Shown: positions 1 to 7,257, numbered from the stretch's first letter. The stretch is DNA of 14,714 bases from JBOFDK01 sp051650305 (GCA_051650305.1 JBOFIT010000053.1:1-14714); one strand, 5' to 3'. Translations and numbers: made by a program. Notes: generated by a model not told the origin, from the letters alone.

Positions 1-776
1 TCCATGTTGTCCAATATCCAGCTACTACTTCCCATCGCTATATAAGTATGACAGTATGGACAGTAGTCTCCCTTACTTAGGTCCACTACTCCCCCACAGT
101 TTTCACACTGTGTCTCATAATGGATATCTCCTTTCGTGGTCTCTCCTAGCTTTCGTATAAATGTAAGTTTATACGTCATCTGGTGTGCGAAGTATTTCTC
201 ACCTCTAGCCACCTTATGTGTCCTCTGATCAAAGCGGCCTTTCTCTACAAAGGCTTGTATTTCTATATCTATGTACTCATCCTTTGTATCTTTCCTATAA
301 TCTACGATTTGCATCGCCAAAAACTGCATGACGTGATGCTTCTCATAGGTATGTGTATCCTGCAATTCTTCTATCTGATAAGTGAGTAACTCATATAATG
401 TATCTGAGGTTTTAAACTTCATGCCTTCTATGTCTAAATGCTCCCTGACTTCAAATACCTTCATAAGGACAGCTTCAGCATACTGTAAGCATGCTTTTTC
501 TTCAAAGCCTTTATCTCTTTCTTTAAGGGTTGTGAGATTCGCACTACTTGTTCTATATGCCATCTCTTTTTGTTGCTGTTTATAAGCTTTATCATAAGCT
601 ACACTCTTTGCTTTCCTTTTCTTAATGCTTTTTACGATAAATCCTACTATGCTTATGGCTACGCTTATATAAATTAGCCCCTGTATAATAAGTGGTAAGG
701 TCTGTAAAAATTCCATTATAGCTGCTAGTAGTAATACGCCGCCTATAATCAAAAAACAAATCAAATAGCCAGTCAT
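1..776 (-). CDS. Tim44-like domain membrane protein with zinc ribbon (partial, 3' end beyond window)
   Basis: This frame is open from an ATG at 776 to the left edge, giving 258 residues without a stop, so the C-terminus is missing. It has two N-terminal hydrophobic segments (about residues 4-20 and 28-48) and a basic stretch. A soluble domain of about residues 85-215 follows, with the layout of bacterial Tim44-like domains (a 'F..KA...YAEAV..KVFEVRE' helix, then 'TSDTLYELLTYQIEEL'). A CxxC-x11-CxxC zinc ribbon uses C224, C227, C239 and C242. The next gene upstream (780-1670) is a paralog with the same order of parts and the same cysteine spacing. The SD site AAAGGGG (786-792) lies inside the 3' end of that gene and only 3 bases separate the reading frames, so the two are co-transcribed. 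The role is unknown; related domains bind membranes or protein partners. The family call rests on the pattern only. Confidence 0.75.
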   Translation of the reverse strand, partial: MTGYLICFLIIGGVLLLAAIMEFLQTLPLIIQGLIYISVAISIVGFIVKSIKKRKAKSVAYDKAYKQQQKEMAYRTSSANLTTLKERDKGFEEKACLQYAEAVLMKVFEVREHLDIEGMKFKTSDTLYELLTYQIEELQDTHTYEKHHVMQFLAMQIVDYRKDTKDEYIDIEIQAFVEKGRFDQRTHKVARGEKYFAHQMTYKLTFIRKLGETTKGDIHYETQCENCGGVVDLSKGDYCPYCHTYIAMGSSSWILDNM

Positions 777-779
777 CCT

Positions 780-1670
780 TTATAGCCCCTTTCTACCATA
801 AATCATTTCTTCAATAAGTTCTTCTTCAATGCGCTCAATCACCCACTGAAACTTTCCTGAACTCACTTGATTGCCACAGTATTCACATATGCCCTTTATG
901 GAAATTGCTAATGGTGCACCACACCCTGGACAATGCTCGATATCAAACAAGTCACTATCTGCCTGCGTCTTTAAACCTTCTTGCCTTCTGAAAGTTATCT
1001 TCATCTTTTTTACTAACTTTGTATCTAAGTCACCCTCTAGGATTCCCCCCGTCTGTGCGTCTTGAATGGCATTTTTATAATTCACTATACAAGCTACCTG
1101 TATGTACTCACTTTCTCCTGCTAGCCAATAGCCTACTATTTTAGCTTCTCTCATAAAGAATCGCTCATAAATCTCTACATGCTTATTAAGTTTTAATACC
1201 TGTATCTGCTGACACCAATCAGAATACAAAGTATCTCCTAGTACAAGTCTTAGCTTATTTTCTTCTTTTTTACTTCTTGCAACATAAGCTTCTGTAAGCA
1301 TCTTTTTGGCACGTATCATGAATTTATCTTTGATAAAACCTGCATCTTTTCTCATAAGCACTGATAAATCTGCTTCCTGCTGCACATCTTTTAGCTTCTC
1401 ATCATATACCTTTTCTCTGGTTCGCTGCCTACTTATACCTTTCTTACACATTTTAACGACATAGTATACTGATCCACCTACGACGAGGAGACTTACGACG
1501 TATCCTATTACTTGTAGATGCATCCAAAAACTTATATAGTTTCCTTGTCCTAGCAGAATCCCTTGCAGATAAAATGGTAATATCCCTACCATACGAAAAG
1601 TACCTACTAATATGTAGATAAACATTGCCACAAATATGCCACTTCCTACATTGGTCAAAACTTTCTTCAT
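780..1670 (-). CDS. Tim44-like domain membrane protein with C-terminal zinc ribbon
   Basis: This is a complete 296-residue protein. Hydrophobic segments at about residues 9-28 and 52-72 form a membrane hairpin with an 'LP' turn region, followed by a basic, helical linker. A Tim44-like soluble domain at about 105-235 includes 'FIKDKFMIRAKKMLTEAYVARSK' in two stretches and 'LGDTLYSDWCQQIQVL'. A zinc ribbon with C247, C250, C262 and C265 (CxxC-x11-CxxC) follows, with an acidic amphipathic tail. The ATG at 1670 has an AGGAAAG SD whose bases overlap the end of the 79-residue gene. It is a paralog of the partial gene at 1-776. Known Tim44-like domains sit at membranes and contact lipids or translocation partners; in bacteria with this zinc-ribbon form the function is not established. 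A bacterial Tim44-like fold is likely; any transport role is inference. Confidence 0.8.
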   Translation of the reverse strand: MKKVLTNVGSGIFVAMFIYILVGTFRMVGILPFYLQGILLGQGNYISFWMHLQVIGYVVSLLVVGGSVYYVVKMCKKGISRQRTREKVYDEKLKDVQQEADLSVLMRKDAGFIKDKFMIRAKKMLTEAYVARSKKEENKLRLVLGDTLYSDWCQQIQVLKLNKHVEIYERFFMREAKIVGYWLAGESEYIQVACIVNYKNAIQDAQTGGILEGDLDTKLVKKMKITFRRQEGLKTQADSDLFDIEHCPGCGAPLAISIKGICEYCGNQVSSGKFQWVIERIEEELIEEMIYGRKGL

Positions 1671-1678
1671 ACACTTTC

Positions 1679-1918
1679 CTATCCTTTTCTTTTATATTTC
1701 TTTATGCACTGTCCCCAAAATCCTATGACATAAAGTAGTCCTATCAGATAAAGCATGATTCCTATCCGTTCCATCAATGGCATATATCTACTATATCCTG
1801 TCACTATAAGTCTCACATACTTAGGTAACCACTCCAGCATTTTATAACTTGCTAACACTACATAAATCAAAGCAAACTTAAAAATATAATCTCTCACACC
1901 TTGCTTAAGCATCCTCAC
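1679..1918 (-). CDS. Small membrane hairpin protein (79 aa), like the N-terminal anchor of the neighbouring Tim44-like proteins
   Basis: This small protein is almost entirely two hydrophobic segments (about residues 13-35 and 50-68) ending in a basic tail 'CIKKYKRKG'. It aligns along its whole length with the first 80 residues of the next gene: 'IFKFALIYVVLASYKMLEWLPKY' pairs by position with 'IFVAMFIYILVGTFRMVGILPFY', and both hairpins end in Lys-rich 'KK..KG'. It lacks the Tim44-like and zinc-ribbon parts. The stop (TAG at 1679-1681) is followed after 8 bases by the next ATG, so this is a stand-alone anchor and not a frameshifted copy. The start may be GTG at 1918 (6 nt after the SD core GGAG at 1925-1928) or ATG at 1912 (12 nt after it); spacing favours GTG. 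I infer that it pairs with the two larger proteins in the membrane. Confidence 0.7.
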   Translation of the reverse strand: MRMLKQGVRDYIFKFALIYVVLASYKMLEWLPKYVRLIVTGYSRYMPLMERIGIMLYLIGLLYVIGFWGQCIKKYKRKG

Positions 1919-1935
1919 TCACTTCTCCTCTATAG

Positions 1936-1957
1936 AAAAAGGCACCCGAAGGTACCT
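1936..1957 (-). terminator. Intrinsic terminator with TTCG tetraloop
   Basis: On the minus strand a 7-bp stem AGGTACC/GGTGCCT (one T-G wobble) closes on a TTCG loop with a C-G closing pair, a very stable tetraloop, and is followed by a T tract. It starts 2 bases after the stop codon of the 174-residue gene. It ends only about 6 bases before the SD of the 79-residue gene, so that gene is either read through from upstream or uses a promoter I cannot see. Confidence 0.8.
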
Positions 1958-1958
1958 C

Positions 1959-2483
1959 TTATCTTTGCCATCCTATTACATTATCTACTGGCTGATACTG
2001 ATTGACTGGTTGTTGTGTAAACATTGATTGATCTGTAGGCATTGATTTCTCTACATCCAATACTTCTCCGTTACAAATAGGATTATGCTCATCTACCTTC
2101 ATCCATGTATCTTTACCGAGATCGTTGTTTGCTTCTGTATCTGTAGAGCAAAGAAGTACCGCTCTGTCATCTTCTTTTGAACGAATGAAGCCACCTACTG
2201 ATTCTTCACTTAAAATATATTCCCCGTTATATTTAAGGCTAATGCTTTCATCTTTATAGAAAGTAAGTAATGATTTTACTGCATCAACATCGTTTAAATC
2301 CCCTATTTTACGATAAAACTTCGTCTCCATCATTTCTTTCGGCATAAGCTCAATGGCGAATTTTGCTTCGTGAACAATATTCTTTTCTACTGCTACCAAT
2401 ATAGCATCCTTCATTTGTTTTGCAATAATTAAGTACTTGTTCTCAACCATAAAACCTTTCATTTCAATAGCACTCCCTAACAT
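1959..2483 (-). CDS. Protein of unknown family (174 aa)
   Basis: I do not recognise this protein. It has no signal peptide and no membrane segment. The first two thirds are mixed helix and strand with acidic and basic residues ('ILVAVEKNIVHEAKFAIELMPKEM', in parts; 'FYKDESISLKYNGEYILSEES'). The last 50 residues are polar, rich in Asp, Asn, Gln and Pro ('DQSMFTQQPVNQYQPVDNV') and probably disordered. The ATG at 2483 has a strong SD (GAGGAGGGG, 2488-2496). ATGs at residues 8 and 12 lack such a site. It has its own promoter and terminator, so it can act as a single-gene unit just upstream of the Tim44-like cluster; a functional link to that cluster is only suggested by position. Confidence 0.75.
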   Translation of the reverse strand: MLGSAIEMKGFMVENKYLIIAKQMKDAILVAVEKNIVHEAKFAIELMPKEMMETKFYRKIGDLNDVDAVKSLLTFYKDESISLKYNGEYILSEESVGGFIRSKEDDRAVLLCSTDTEANNDLGKDTWMKVDEHNPICNGEVLDVEKSMPTDQSMFTQQPVNQYQPVDNVIGWQR

Positions 2484-2528
2484 TTGTACCCCTCCTCAGT
2501 ATTCTTTATCTTATGTCTTACTCCTATC

Positions 2529-2557
2529 AGTATAGCAAATAAATCTCACAGATTAAA
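2529..2557 (-). promoter_or_regulatory. Promoter of the 174-aa gene (extended -10)
   Basis: On the minus strand an extended -10 box TGCTATACT lies at 2529-2537 and a weak -35 TTTAAT at 2552-2557 with 17 bases between. It sits 45 bases upstream of the ATG at 2483. I see no hairpin terminator between it and the Dabb gene, so some transcripts of the radical SAM operon may continue into this gene. Confidence 0.5.
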
Positions 2558-2583
2558 CACCAAAGTCCAAATTTTTTAATTTT

Positions 2584-2889
2584 TTAGCATTTTTCTTCAT
2601 AATCCATGCATGTACGATTACATGCAATAGTAGCCACAAAAGCCCCTACTTTTTTGTGCTCAGGATGTACTTGATACTCCTGAAGTACTTCCGCAGTTTC
2701 AAACAAACTATTTAGCATCATATCAGCAGTACTTCCTTCTATCGGTGTTGTGATAAGTTCTAGTTCTATGATGCCTGGTATCACATCTTTTAAAGCTTCA
2801 AGATCAGCTTTCATCTTCGCAAGCTTTTCTACTTTCTCCTCTACTGTGAATTCATCTTTCACATTCCACATAACGATATGTCTTACCAT
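2584..2889 (-). CDS. Dabb (stress-responsive alpha/beta barrel) family protein
   Basis: This is a 101-residue single-domain protein. The N-terminal strand 'MVRHIVMWNVKDEF', the helix 'VEKLAKMKADLEALKDVIPGI', the strand 'IELELIT' and the signature 'YQVHPEHKKVGAFV' (H75, H78) are typical of the Dabb fold, a ferredoxin-like dimeric barrel of about 100 residues. The frame runs upstream to a GTG at 2913, but the ATG at 2889 has AAAGGAG (2898-2904) 8 bases away and matches the family start. That SD overlaps the stop of the preceding radical SAM gene, so the two are translationally close and in one operon. Known relatives include plant stress proteins and olivetolic acid cyclase, so a cyclase or small-molecule-binding role in the pathway is possible but unproven. 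The C-terminal cysteines C90, C94 and C101 are unusual for such a small protein. Confidence 0.88.
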   Translation of the reverse strand: MVRHIVMWNVKDEFTVEEKVEKLAKMKADLEALKDVIPGIIELELITTPIEGSTADMMLNSLFETAEVLQEYQVHPEHKKVGAFVATIACNRTCMDYEEKC

Positions 2890-2905
2890 CCTTCTCTCTC
2901 CTTTA

Positions 2906-4252
2906 TTAATCACGTATTTTTCGCATTAAATAATCTTCCAACATGCCTTTATAAAACTTCAAGTCCATAAAATCATAAATACCCGTCTTCTGTGCGATGC
3001 GATAAAGCTTGATAAAAAGCTTATAAAACTCTGCATAGAATTGTGACTTACTCATATGGGTAGGCTCCAGTACAAGATGTAGGAAATCCCAATCCTCTAT
3101 GTCTTTTGAAGTCAGCTTATCTTTATATTCCTCATACAAAGGTGTCCCTGGTATCGGTGTGAAAATCGATACAGTGACGTACTTAAGACCATTGTCTACA
3201 ATCCACTTATAGAGGTTATTGAAATACGCCTTAGTCGCATCAATAGGTGCAATCATAAGCCCTATGCAATGGGCACTAGTCTGATGAATAACTTCTACAC
3301 AACGACGATTCACATCTACAGATGTCTTTTTATTATAACCTGTAAGTTCTTCATCTGATACAGCTTCAAGGCCTACTAAGAAGTACTTAAAACCGATATC
3401 TGCTAGCGCTTGTACAATGTCTGCATGAGTGGATACAAAGTCAGCCCTTGCGTAGCATATGTATGTCTTCTGGATATTTCTTTCTTTCACAAGTCGTATG
3501 AACTCCCATAAACGCTCTTGGTCAACTAGGAAATCATCATCTACTATCTGTACATTCTGACAATCCAACGCCTCTAATTCTTGTATCACAAGATTTAAAT
3601 CTCTAGCTACATAGCGTCCCCCACTTAGTAAAGTACAGTAACAAAAATTACATCCATAAGGACAAGAAAAAGCAGTCTTTATAGTTGCTACTTCTGTAAG
3701 GTCTAAGTACCTATAGTAATTTTTATACTTATAAAAGTGCTCTCTATCTGGTATTGGTAGTGTATCAATACAAGTAGGCACAAGCTCATTGATTTGGTAC
3801 ACCCCATCCACCTTATAACCCAGCCCATTAATGGTTTCTCTTTGTGTATTGCCATATTGGATATGCTGTATCAATGCTCTAAAAGCCTCCATTGACTCAC
3901 TTCTCGATAGATAATCTACCGATTCATCGTAGAACCTCTCATAATTAAGCTGCACATGTACCCCTCCAAGTATAGTTACACACTGAGGGTTCAGTTCCTT
4001 GGCAAGTCTTGCAAACTTAATCATCAATTTTTCCTGGGTAATATACCCTGTAATCGCCACAATATCTGGCTGTTCTCTTCTAAGTACAGTTTCCACACTG
4101 TCTCGCTCTACCAGTCCATCGTAGATGTAATCTTCATGACCTTCTTCTTTAAGTATAGTATGTAAGTATTCCAATTCTAACGGTTCATTATCCAGCACCT
4201 TTGTAAAACTCAGTTTATTAGGTGCTGGTGGTCTGATCAATACTATTTTCAT
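2906..4252 (-). CDS. Radical SAM protein with cobalamin-binding-like N-terminal domain (448 aa)
   Basis: Residues 1-140 have the Rossmann-like layout of a B12-binding domain ('KIVLIRPPAPN', 'DIVAITGY', 'VTILGGVHV'). Residues 190-400 form a radical SAM barrel with the cluster motif C197-x3-C201-x2-C204 ('CPYGCNFC'), a further cysteine at 206, and the acidic motif 'IVDDDFLVDQ'. The C-terminal 50 residues are helical and basic. The enzyme should use a 4Fe-4S cluster and S-adenosylmethionine for radical chemistry; members of this class (BchE, HpnP types) methylate or rearrange lipids, tetrapyrroles and other small molecules. No DxHxxG cobalamin motif is present. The ATG at 4252 follows the stop of the other radical SAM gene by 3 bases, with the SD AGGAAA inside that gene, so translation is coupled. 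The substrate is unknown. Confidence 0.88.
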   Translation of the reverse strand: MKIVLIRPPAPNKLSFTKVLDNEPLELEYLHTILKEEGHEDYIYDGLVERDSVETVLRREQPDIVAITGYITQEKLMIKFARLAKELNPQCVTILGGVHVQLNYERFYDESVDYLSRSESMEAFRALIQHIQYGNTQRETINGLGYKVDGVYQINELVPTCIDTLPIPDREHFYKYKNYYRYLDLTEVATIKTAFSCPYGCNFCYCTLLSGGRYVARDLNLVIQELEALDCQNVQIVDDDFLVDQERLWEFIRLVKERNIQKTYICYARADFVSTHADIVQALADIGFKYFLVGLEAVSDEELTGYNKKTSVDVNRRCVEVIHQTSAHCIGLMIAPIDATKAYFNNLYKWIVDNGLKYVTVSIFTPIPGTPLYEEYKDKLTSKDIEDWDFLHLVLEPTHMSKSQFYAEFYKLFIKLYRIAQKTGIYDFMDLKFYKGMLEDYLMRKIRD

Positions 4253-4255
4253 ATG

Positions 4256-5629
4256 CTATTTCCTCGTTAAAAAGTTTTTAATATAGACACTAAACAAAGA
4301 CTTAAAGCCAAATACCATCTTAAAAGTATTCTTAAGTGGAAAAGCTGTAAGGGTATACTTCACTGAGTGCCAATTGCCATTCACTTTAATGGTTAATTTC
4401 AAGACTTCCCAATAGTACGCCTTTAAAGACATCTTAGATGGATAGATAAGTACATCCCCAAAATTCCATTTATCATAATCTTCTACTTTATAAATAAGTC
4501 GATCCTTAAACTCATCATAAAGTGCCGTTAAAGGATGAGGTACGAGAGGTGAGAAAGTGATGAGCTCTGGTTTTAAAACACCTATGTACTTTACAAGTTT
4601 CTTAAAGTCTTTCTTTTCCCAATCAGGATGGATGATAAAAGACCCCCAGCAAGCTATACCATTTGCTCTAAGATACTCTGTGGCCTGTATATTCTCATCT
4701 ATAGTGGCTGCTTTATGGTACTCTTTAAGTCTCGCATCATCAAAAGCTTCATACCCTACGATTACTGCTACAAGTCCATTTTTTCTAAGTCTTCCTAGAA
4801 GATGTGGCTTCTCGAGTATACTATTAACACTTCCATAGCACATGTACTCCTTATAGATGCCCTGCTCTTCTAAAAGCTCGCAAAATCTCGTCAGTCTCTT
4901 TTCATTGATAAGGAAGTCATTATCACAGATGAATACATAAGGTTCATCTAGACCTTTAATTTGCTCCACAATCTCTTCGATAGGTACTTCTCTTAAGCGG
5001 TCACCCTCTAGTTTCCATCGCACACAAAACTTACATTTATTACGACACCCATAAGCTGACTGCAAAACTGCACAAGGCTGGTAACCTATATATTTGTATT
5101 CTTTACGATACTTGGCTGTGGAACTTCTATCTGGTATCACATATTCATTGAGACAAAACTCTCCGTCATTTTCAAACCCCAAGCTTTTGCTATAAATCCC
5201 CTCTAGTAGAACCGGTGGATTACCCTTCGTGATATTCTCTATAAATGCCCGCATATTTCTTCTAGTCGTCGACTTAAATACATAGTCTACCGCTTCTGTA
5301 AAGAAAGAATTAGGGAAACAGGTAGCTTGTACACCCCCTACCCATACAGTTATCTTTTCATTATAAGCTTTCACTTCTTTTGCTATTGCCAATACATTTT
5401 CCACATCTGTACACTGTGATGTAATCCCCACTATATCTGGCTTATAATCTTTCAGATAATCTTCTAACTTTCCATTTTTCTCTACCATAAAATCTACTAA
5501 TAATACTTCCACGCCCATTTCTTTTAGTAAAGTCGAGACACATTCAATCCCCATTGGCTCGCCAAAAAGAAAGTTCTTAACTGTTGTAATATTTTTATTT
5601 ACCCAAGGCCTGATGAGTAACGCCTTCAT
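4256..5629 (-). CDS. Radical SAM protein with cobalamin-binding-like N-terminal domain (457 aa)
   Basis: First gene of the operon. Residues 1-140 form a B12-binding-like domain ('KALLIRPWV', 'DIVGITSQ', 'ITVWVGGVQ'); the first 100 residues contain no histidine, so the DxHxxG axial-ligand motif is absent. The radical SAM domain starts near 185 with C195-x3-C199-x2-C202 ('CRNKCKFC') and has 'FICDNDFLINEKRLTRF', which matches the equivalent 'IVDDDFLVDQERLWEF' of the next gene. The two are clearly homologous but diverged. The basic, aromatic C-terminus ('VFGFKSLFSVYIKNF') may touch a membrane. The start ATG at 5629 has AAAGGGGAG 6 bases upstream and a good promoter. I infer two successive steps on one substrate together with the downstream homolog and the Dabb protein; the product cannot be read from the sequence. 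Confidence 0.88.
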   Translation of the reverse strand: MKALLIRPWVNKNITTVKNFLFGEPMGIECVSTLLKEMGVEVLLVDFMVEKNGKLEDYLKDYKPDIVGITSQCTDVENVLAIAKEVKAYNEKITVWVGGVQATCFPNSFFTEAVDYVFKSTTRRNMRAFIENITKGNPPVLLEGIYSKSLGFENDGEFCLNEYVIPDRSSTAKYRKEYKYIGYQPCAVLQSAYGCRNKCKFCVRWKLEGDRLREVPIEEIVEQIKGLDEPYVFICDNDFLINEKRLTRFCELLEEQGIYKEYMCYGSVNSILEKPHLLGRLRKNGLVAVIVGYEAFDDARLKEYHKAATIDENIQATEYLRANGIACWGSFIIHPDWEKKDFKKLVKYIGVLKPELITFSPLVPHPLTALYDEFKDRLIYKVEDYDKWNFGDVLIYPSKMSLKAYYWEVLKLTIKVNGNWHSVKYTLTAFPLKNTFKMVFGFKSLFSVYIKNFLTRK

Positions 5630-5658
5630 GAAACACTCCCCTTTATGTTGTTTTTTTC

Positions 5659-5688
5659 ATTATAGCACAGATGTATATAACATTCAGA
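5659..5688 (-). promoter_or_regulatory. Promoter of the radical SAM-Dabb operon (extended -10)
   Basis: The minus strand holds a consensus extended -10 TGCTATAAT (5659-5667), with a weak -35 CTGAAT 17 bases upstream of the hexamer (5682-5687). It lies 29 bases before the ATG of the 457-residue protein and just after the terminator of the CPBP gene, so it marks the start of this operon. Confidence 0.65.
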
Positions 5689-5699
5689 TTGTTTGAACT

Positions 5700-5738
5700 A
5701 AAAAAACTTCCTATTAGGTACGTACCCTCATAGGAAGT
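5700..5738 (-). terminator. Intrinsic terminator of the CPBP protease gene
   Basis: A 9-bp stem ACTTCCTAT/ATAGGAAGT encloses an inner palindrome GGTACGTACC and is followed on the minus strand by seven T. It begins 16 bases past the stop of the CPBP gene and separates it from the radical SAM operon. Confidence 0.9.
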
Positions 5739-5754
5739 CTGCTTTCTTATTTTA

Positions 5755-6636
5755 TTACGCTTCTTGTTTCTTATATAGAAAAGCAAAAAGTAAGATAACG
5801 ATGATAAGTAGTAGGCTACACAAGTATCCGCCTTCTAAACCAAAACTGCCACCATTCATCAAGTTATCTTTTACACGATTCATCTGTATAAGACCTTTGC
5901 CTAGTTCAAGTCCACTTACTTCTACACCAAAAATATTCCCCATCGTAAAGTTCCATGTGATATGCCATCCGATAGCCATCCATAGATTACCTGTCTTGTA
6001 AGTGATAACCCCAAGCATTACCCCTGCCAAGAAAAGATTCACCACCGCTAACGGTGCCACATTAGGATTTCCTAAATGCATTGCTGAAAAAATAGCTGAT
6101 GGTATAAGTATCGCCCATGCCGCGTGATGCTTTGCTGAAATTAAATGCTGGAAAGCCCCTCTTACGAGGATTTCTTCTCCAAATCCTACTGCTAAGAAAA
6201 GGATAAGACCTAATAAAAGCTCCTTCGTCACATAAATCCCCTCAAAAGCATAATTCCCTGTCAATGTAAGTACACCTATCATCATAGAGATACTTGCCAT
6301 CCCTAGTACTAAACCTCCTACAAACTGCTTAGTACCTGTCTTAAATGGTGTAAGTCCCATATGTGCAGCTGGCTGATGCGTAATTAGTTTATATAATAGT
6401 ACTGTCACTATGATATTGACGATATTCCCAGCTGTGCTTGTAAGTACTAAAAACCATGGTTCTGAAGTTAATGTGATGATACCATTCACCTGCCCCGTAA
6501 CTCCCATATAAATGCCTACTGGAATCGTCAATGCTGAAATCACCATTACCTGTGCCATCATTGTCGCTGCATAGATTAATACAATCTGTATCCACGGTCT
6601 TAATTTACCATCTTCTCCTATAAAAAGTTTATTCAT
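5755..6636 (-). CDS. CPBP family intramembrane glutamic endopeptidase (CAAX protease-like)
   Basis: This is a 293-residue membrane protein with about eight hydrophobic segments. It has all three motifs of the CPBP (Abi/Rce1-type) family: EExxxR at E154-E155-R159 ('GEEILVRGAF'), FxxxH at F183-H187 ('FSAMH'), and HxxxN at H225-N229 ('HITWN'). An active protease is therefore expected. Relatives cleave membrane or secreted peptides, process bacteriocins or give immunity to them; no peptide gene is visible nearby, so the substrate is unknown. The frame extends to a GTG at 6642, but that lies only 4 bases from the SD (AAAGGGGG, 6647-6654), while the ATG at 6636 is at 10 bases and gives the usual 'MNK' start. 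It has its own promoter and terminator, hence it is monocistronic. Confidence 0.9.
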   Translation of the reverse strand: MNKLFIGEDGKLRPWIQIVLIYAATMMAQVMVISALTIPVGIYMGVTGQVNGIITLTSEPWFLVLTSTAGNIVNIIVTVLLYKLITHQPAAHMGLTPFKTGTKQFVGGLVLGMASISMMIGVLTLTGNYAFEGIYVTKELLLGLILFLAVGFGEEILVRGAFQHLISAKHHAAWAILIPSAIFSAMHLGNPNVAPLAVVNLFLAGVMLGVITYKTGNLWMAIGWHITWNFTMGNIFGVEVSGLELGKGLIQMNRVKDNLMNGGSFGLEGGYLCSLLLIIVILLFAFLYKKQEA

Positions 6637-6660
6637 TATCACTCTACCCCCTTTTGATTT

Positions 6661-6689
6661 ATTATATCAAAAATAATCTGACTATTCAA
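6661..6689 (-). promoter_or_regulatory. Promoter of the CPBP protease gene
   Basis: The minus strand has -35 TTGAAT (6684-6689), a 17-base spacer and a consensus -10 TATAAT (6661-6666), 24 bases before the ATG. It starts 5 bases after the stop of the HD-domain gene, in a gap with no terminator hairpin, so some read-through from the HD gene is also possible. Confidence 0.75.
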
Positions 6690-6693
6690 TTTC

Positions 6694-7185
6694 TTAGTAA
6701 GCATCGTCCCACTTTTGCAAACTCTTCATAGGCTCTTGTGAACGACTCCCCATCGTTTGATGATGATTTTTGATAAGCTTCAAGAAAGATTCTTCATAAC
6801 CCTCTTCTTTTTGCAGCAATTCATACCCTAGCTTTGGATGGTCATAATAGCACTTAACCATAGGCAAAGTAAGCTTCTGTACTTTTCCCTTAGTATACTT
6901 ATGCAGAAGCACCATCATACTTTTTCTTATAGGTCCTATAGGATATACCAGCTTTCCTATGTCATGTAAAAGTCCTAGACGTATCCACTCCTGTCTCACC
7001 TGAGGAGTCTTGATCTCTTCTCCTAATGCCTTAGCTACTTTTATACTATGCTTCTGCTCATAGACTTTAAGCTTCCAAAAAAGCTCTGCTTCTTTAGGTG
7101 TTAAATGTTGCTCCACAAATCTTTCTTCTTCTGTTGTTATGCGTGCAGTCATTGCCCACATAAATTGTCTAACGCGATAAGACAT
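6694..7185 (-). CDS. HD-domain protein (probable phosphohydrolase)
   Basis: This is a 163-residue soluble protein. The HD signature is visible: a histidine in 'YEQKHSIKVAKAL' (about residue 46), the HD pair in 'LGLLHDIGKLVYP' (about 74-75), then 'YYDHPKLGYELL' and 'IKNHHQTMG' with further histidines, which fits a metal-dependent HDc fold. Such proteins hydrolyse nucleotides or phosphate esters; the substrate here is unknown and no GYP or second-messenger domain is fused. The start ATG at 7185 has the SD GAAAGGTAGG directly upstream. It follows the 7-helix membrane gene, but a strong terminator lies between them, ending about 20 bases before this ATG, so its transcription is unclear. It may depend on read-through. 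Confidence 0.85.
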   Translation of the reverse strand: MSYRVRQFMWAMTARITTEEERFVEQHLTPKEAELFWKLKVYEQKHSIKVAKALGEEIKTPQVRQEWIRLGLLHDIGKLVYPIGPIRKSMMVLLHKYTKGKVQKLTLPMVKCYYDHPKLGYELLQKEEGYEESFLKLIKNHHQTMGSRSQEPMKSLQKWDDAY

Positions 7186-7205
7186 GTCTTCCTACCTTTC
7201 TCAAT

Positions 7206-7257
7206 AAAAAATGCTTCTTATAAGACACATTGTACCACATGTCTTTATAAGAAGCAT
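7206..7257 (-). terminator. Intrinsic terminator of the 7-helix membrane protein gene
   Basis: A long stem of 17 pairs with one bulged base (arms 7211-7227 and 7240-7257, ATGCTTCTTATAA...) is followed on the minus strand by a T tract. It lies 6 bases past the stop at 7264. The 12-base loop region contains TGGTACAAT on the minus strand, which resembles an extended -10 box and might start transcripts for the HD gene; this is speculative. Confidence 0.88.

Noticed and set aside
183..585. Plus-strand open frames opposite the first Tim44-like gene
   Set aside because: They have no SD, odd composition, and lie opposite a minus-strand frame with a clear domain pattern, SD and paralog.
1671..1918. 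The 79-residue gene as a frameshifted fragment of a Tim44-like gene
   Set aside because: Its stop is followed after 8 bases by the next complete gene, and no remnant of the missing domain exists between them.
2890..2913. N-terminal extension of the Dabb protein from GTG 2913
   Set aside because: The extension encodes the SD itself (AAAGGAG), and the family starts at 'MVRHIVMW'.
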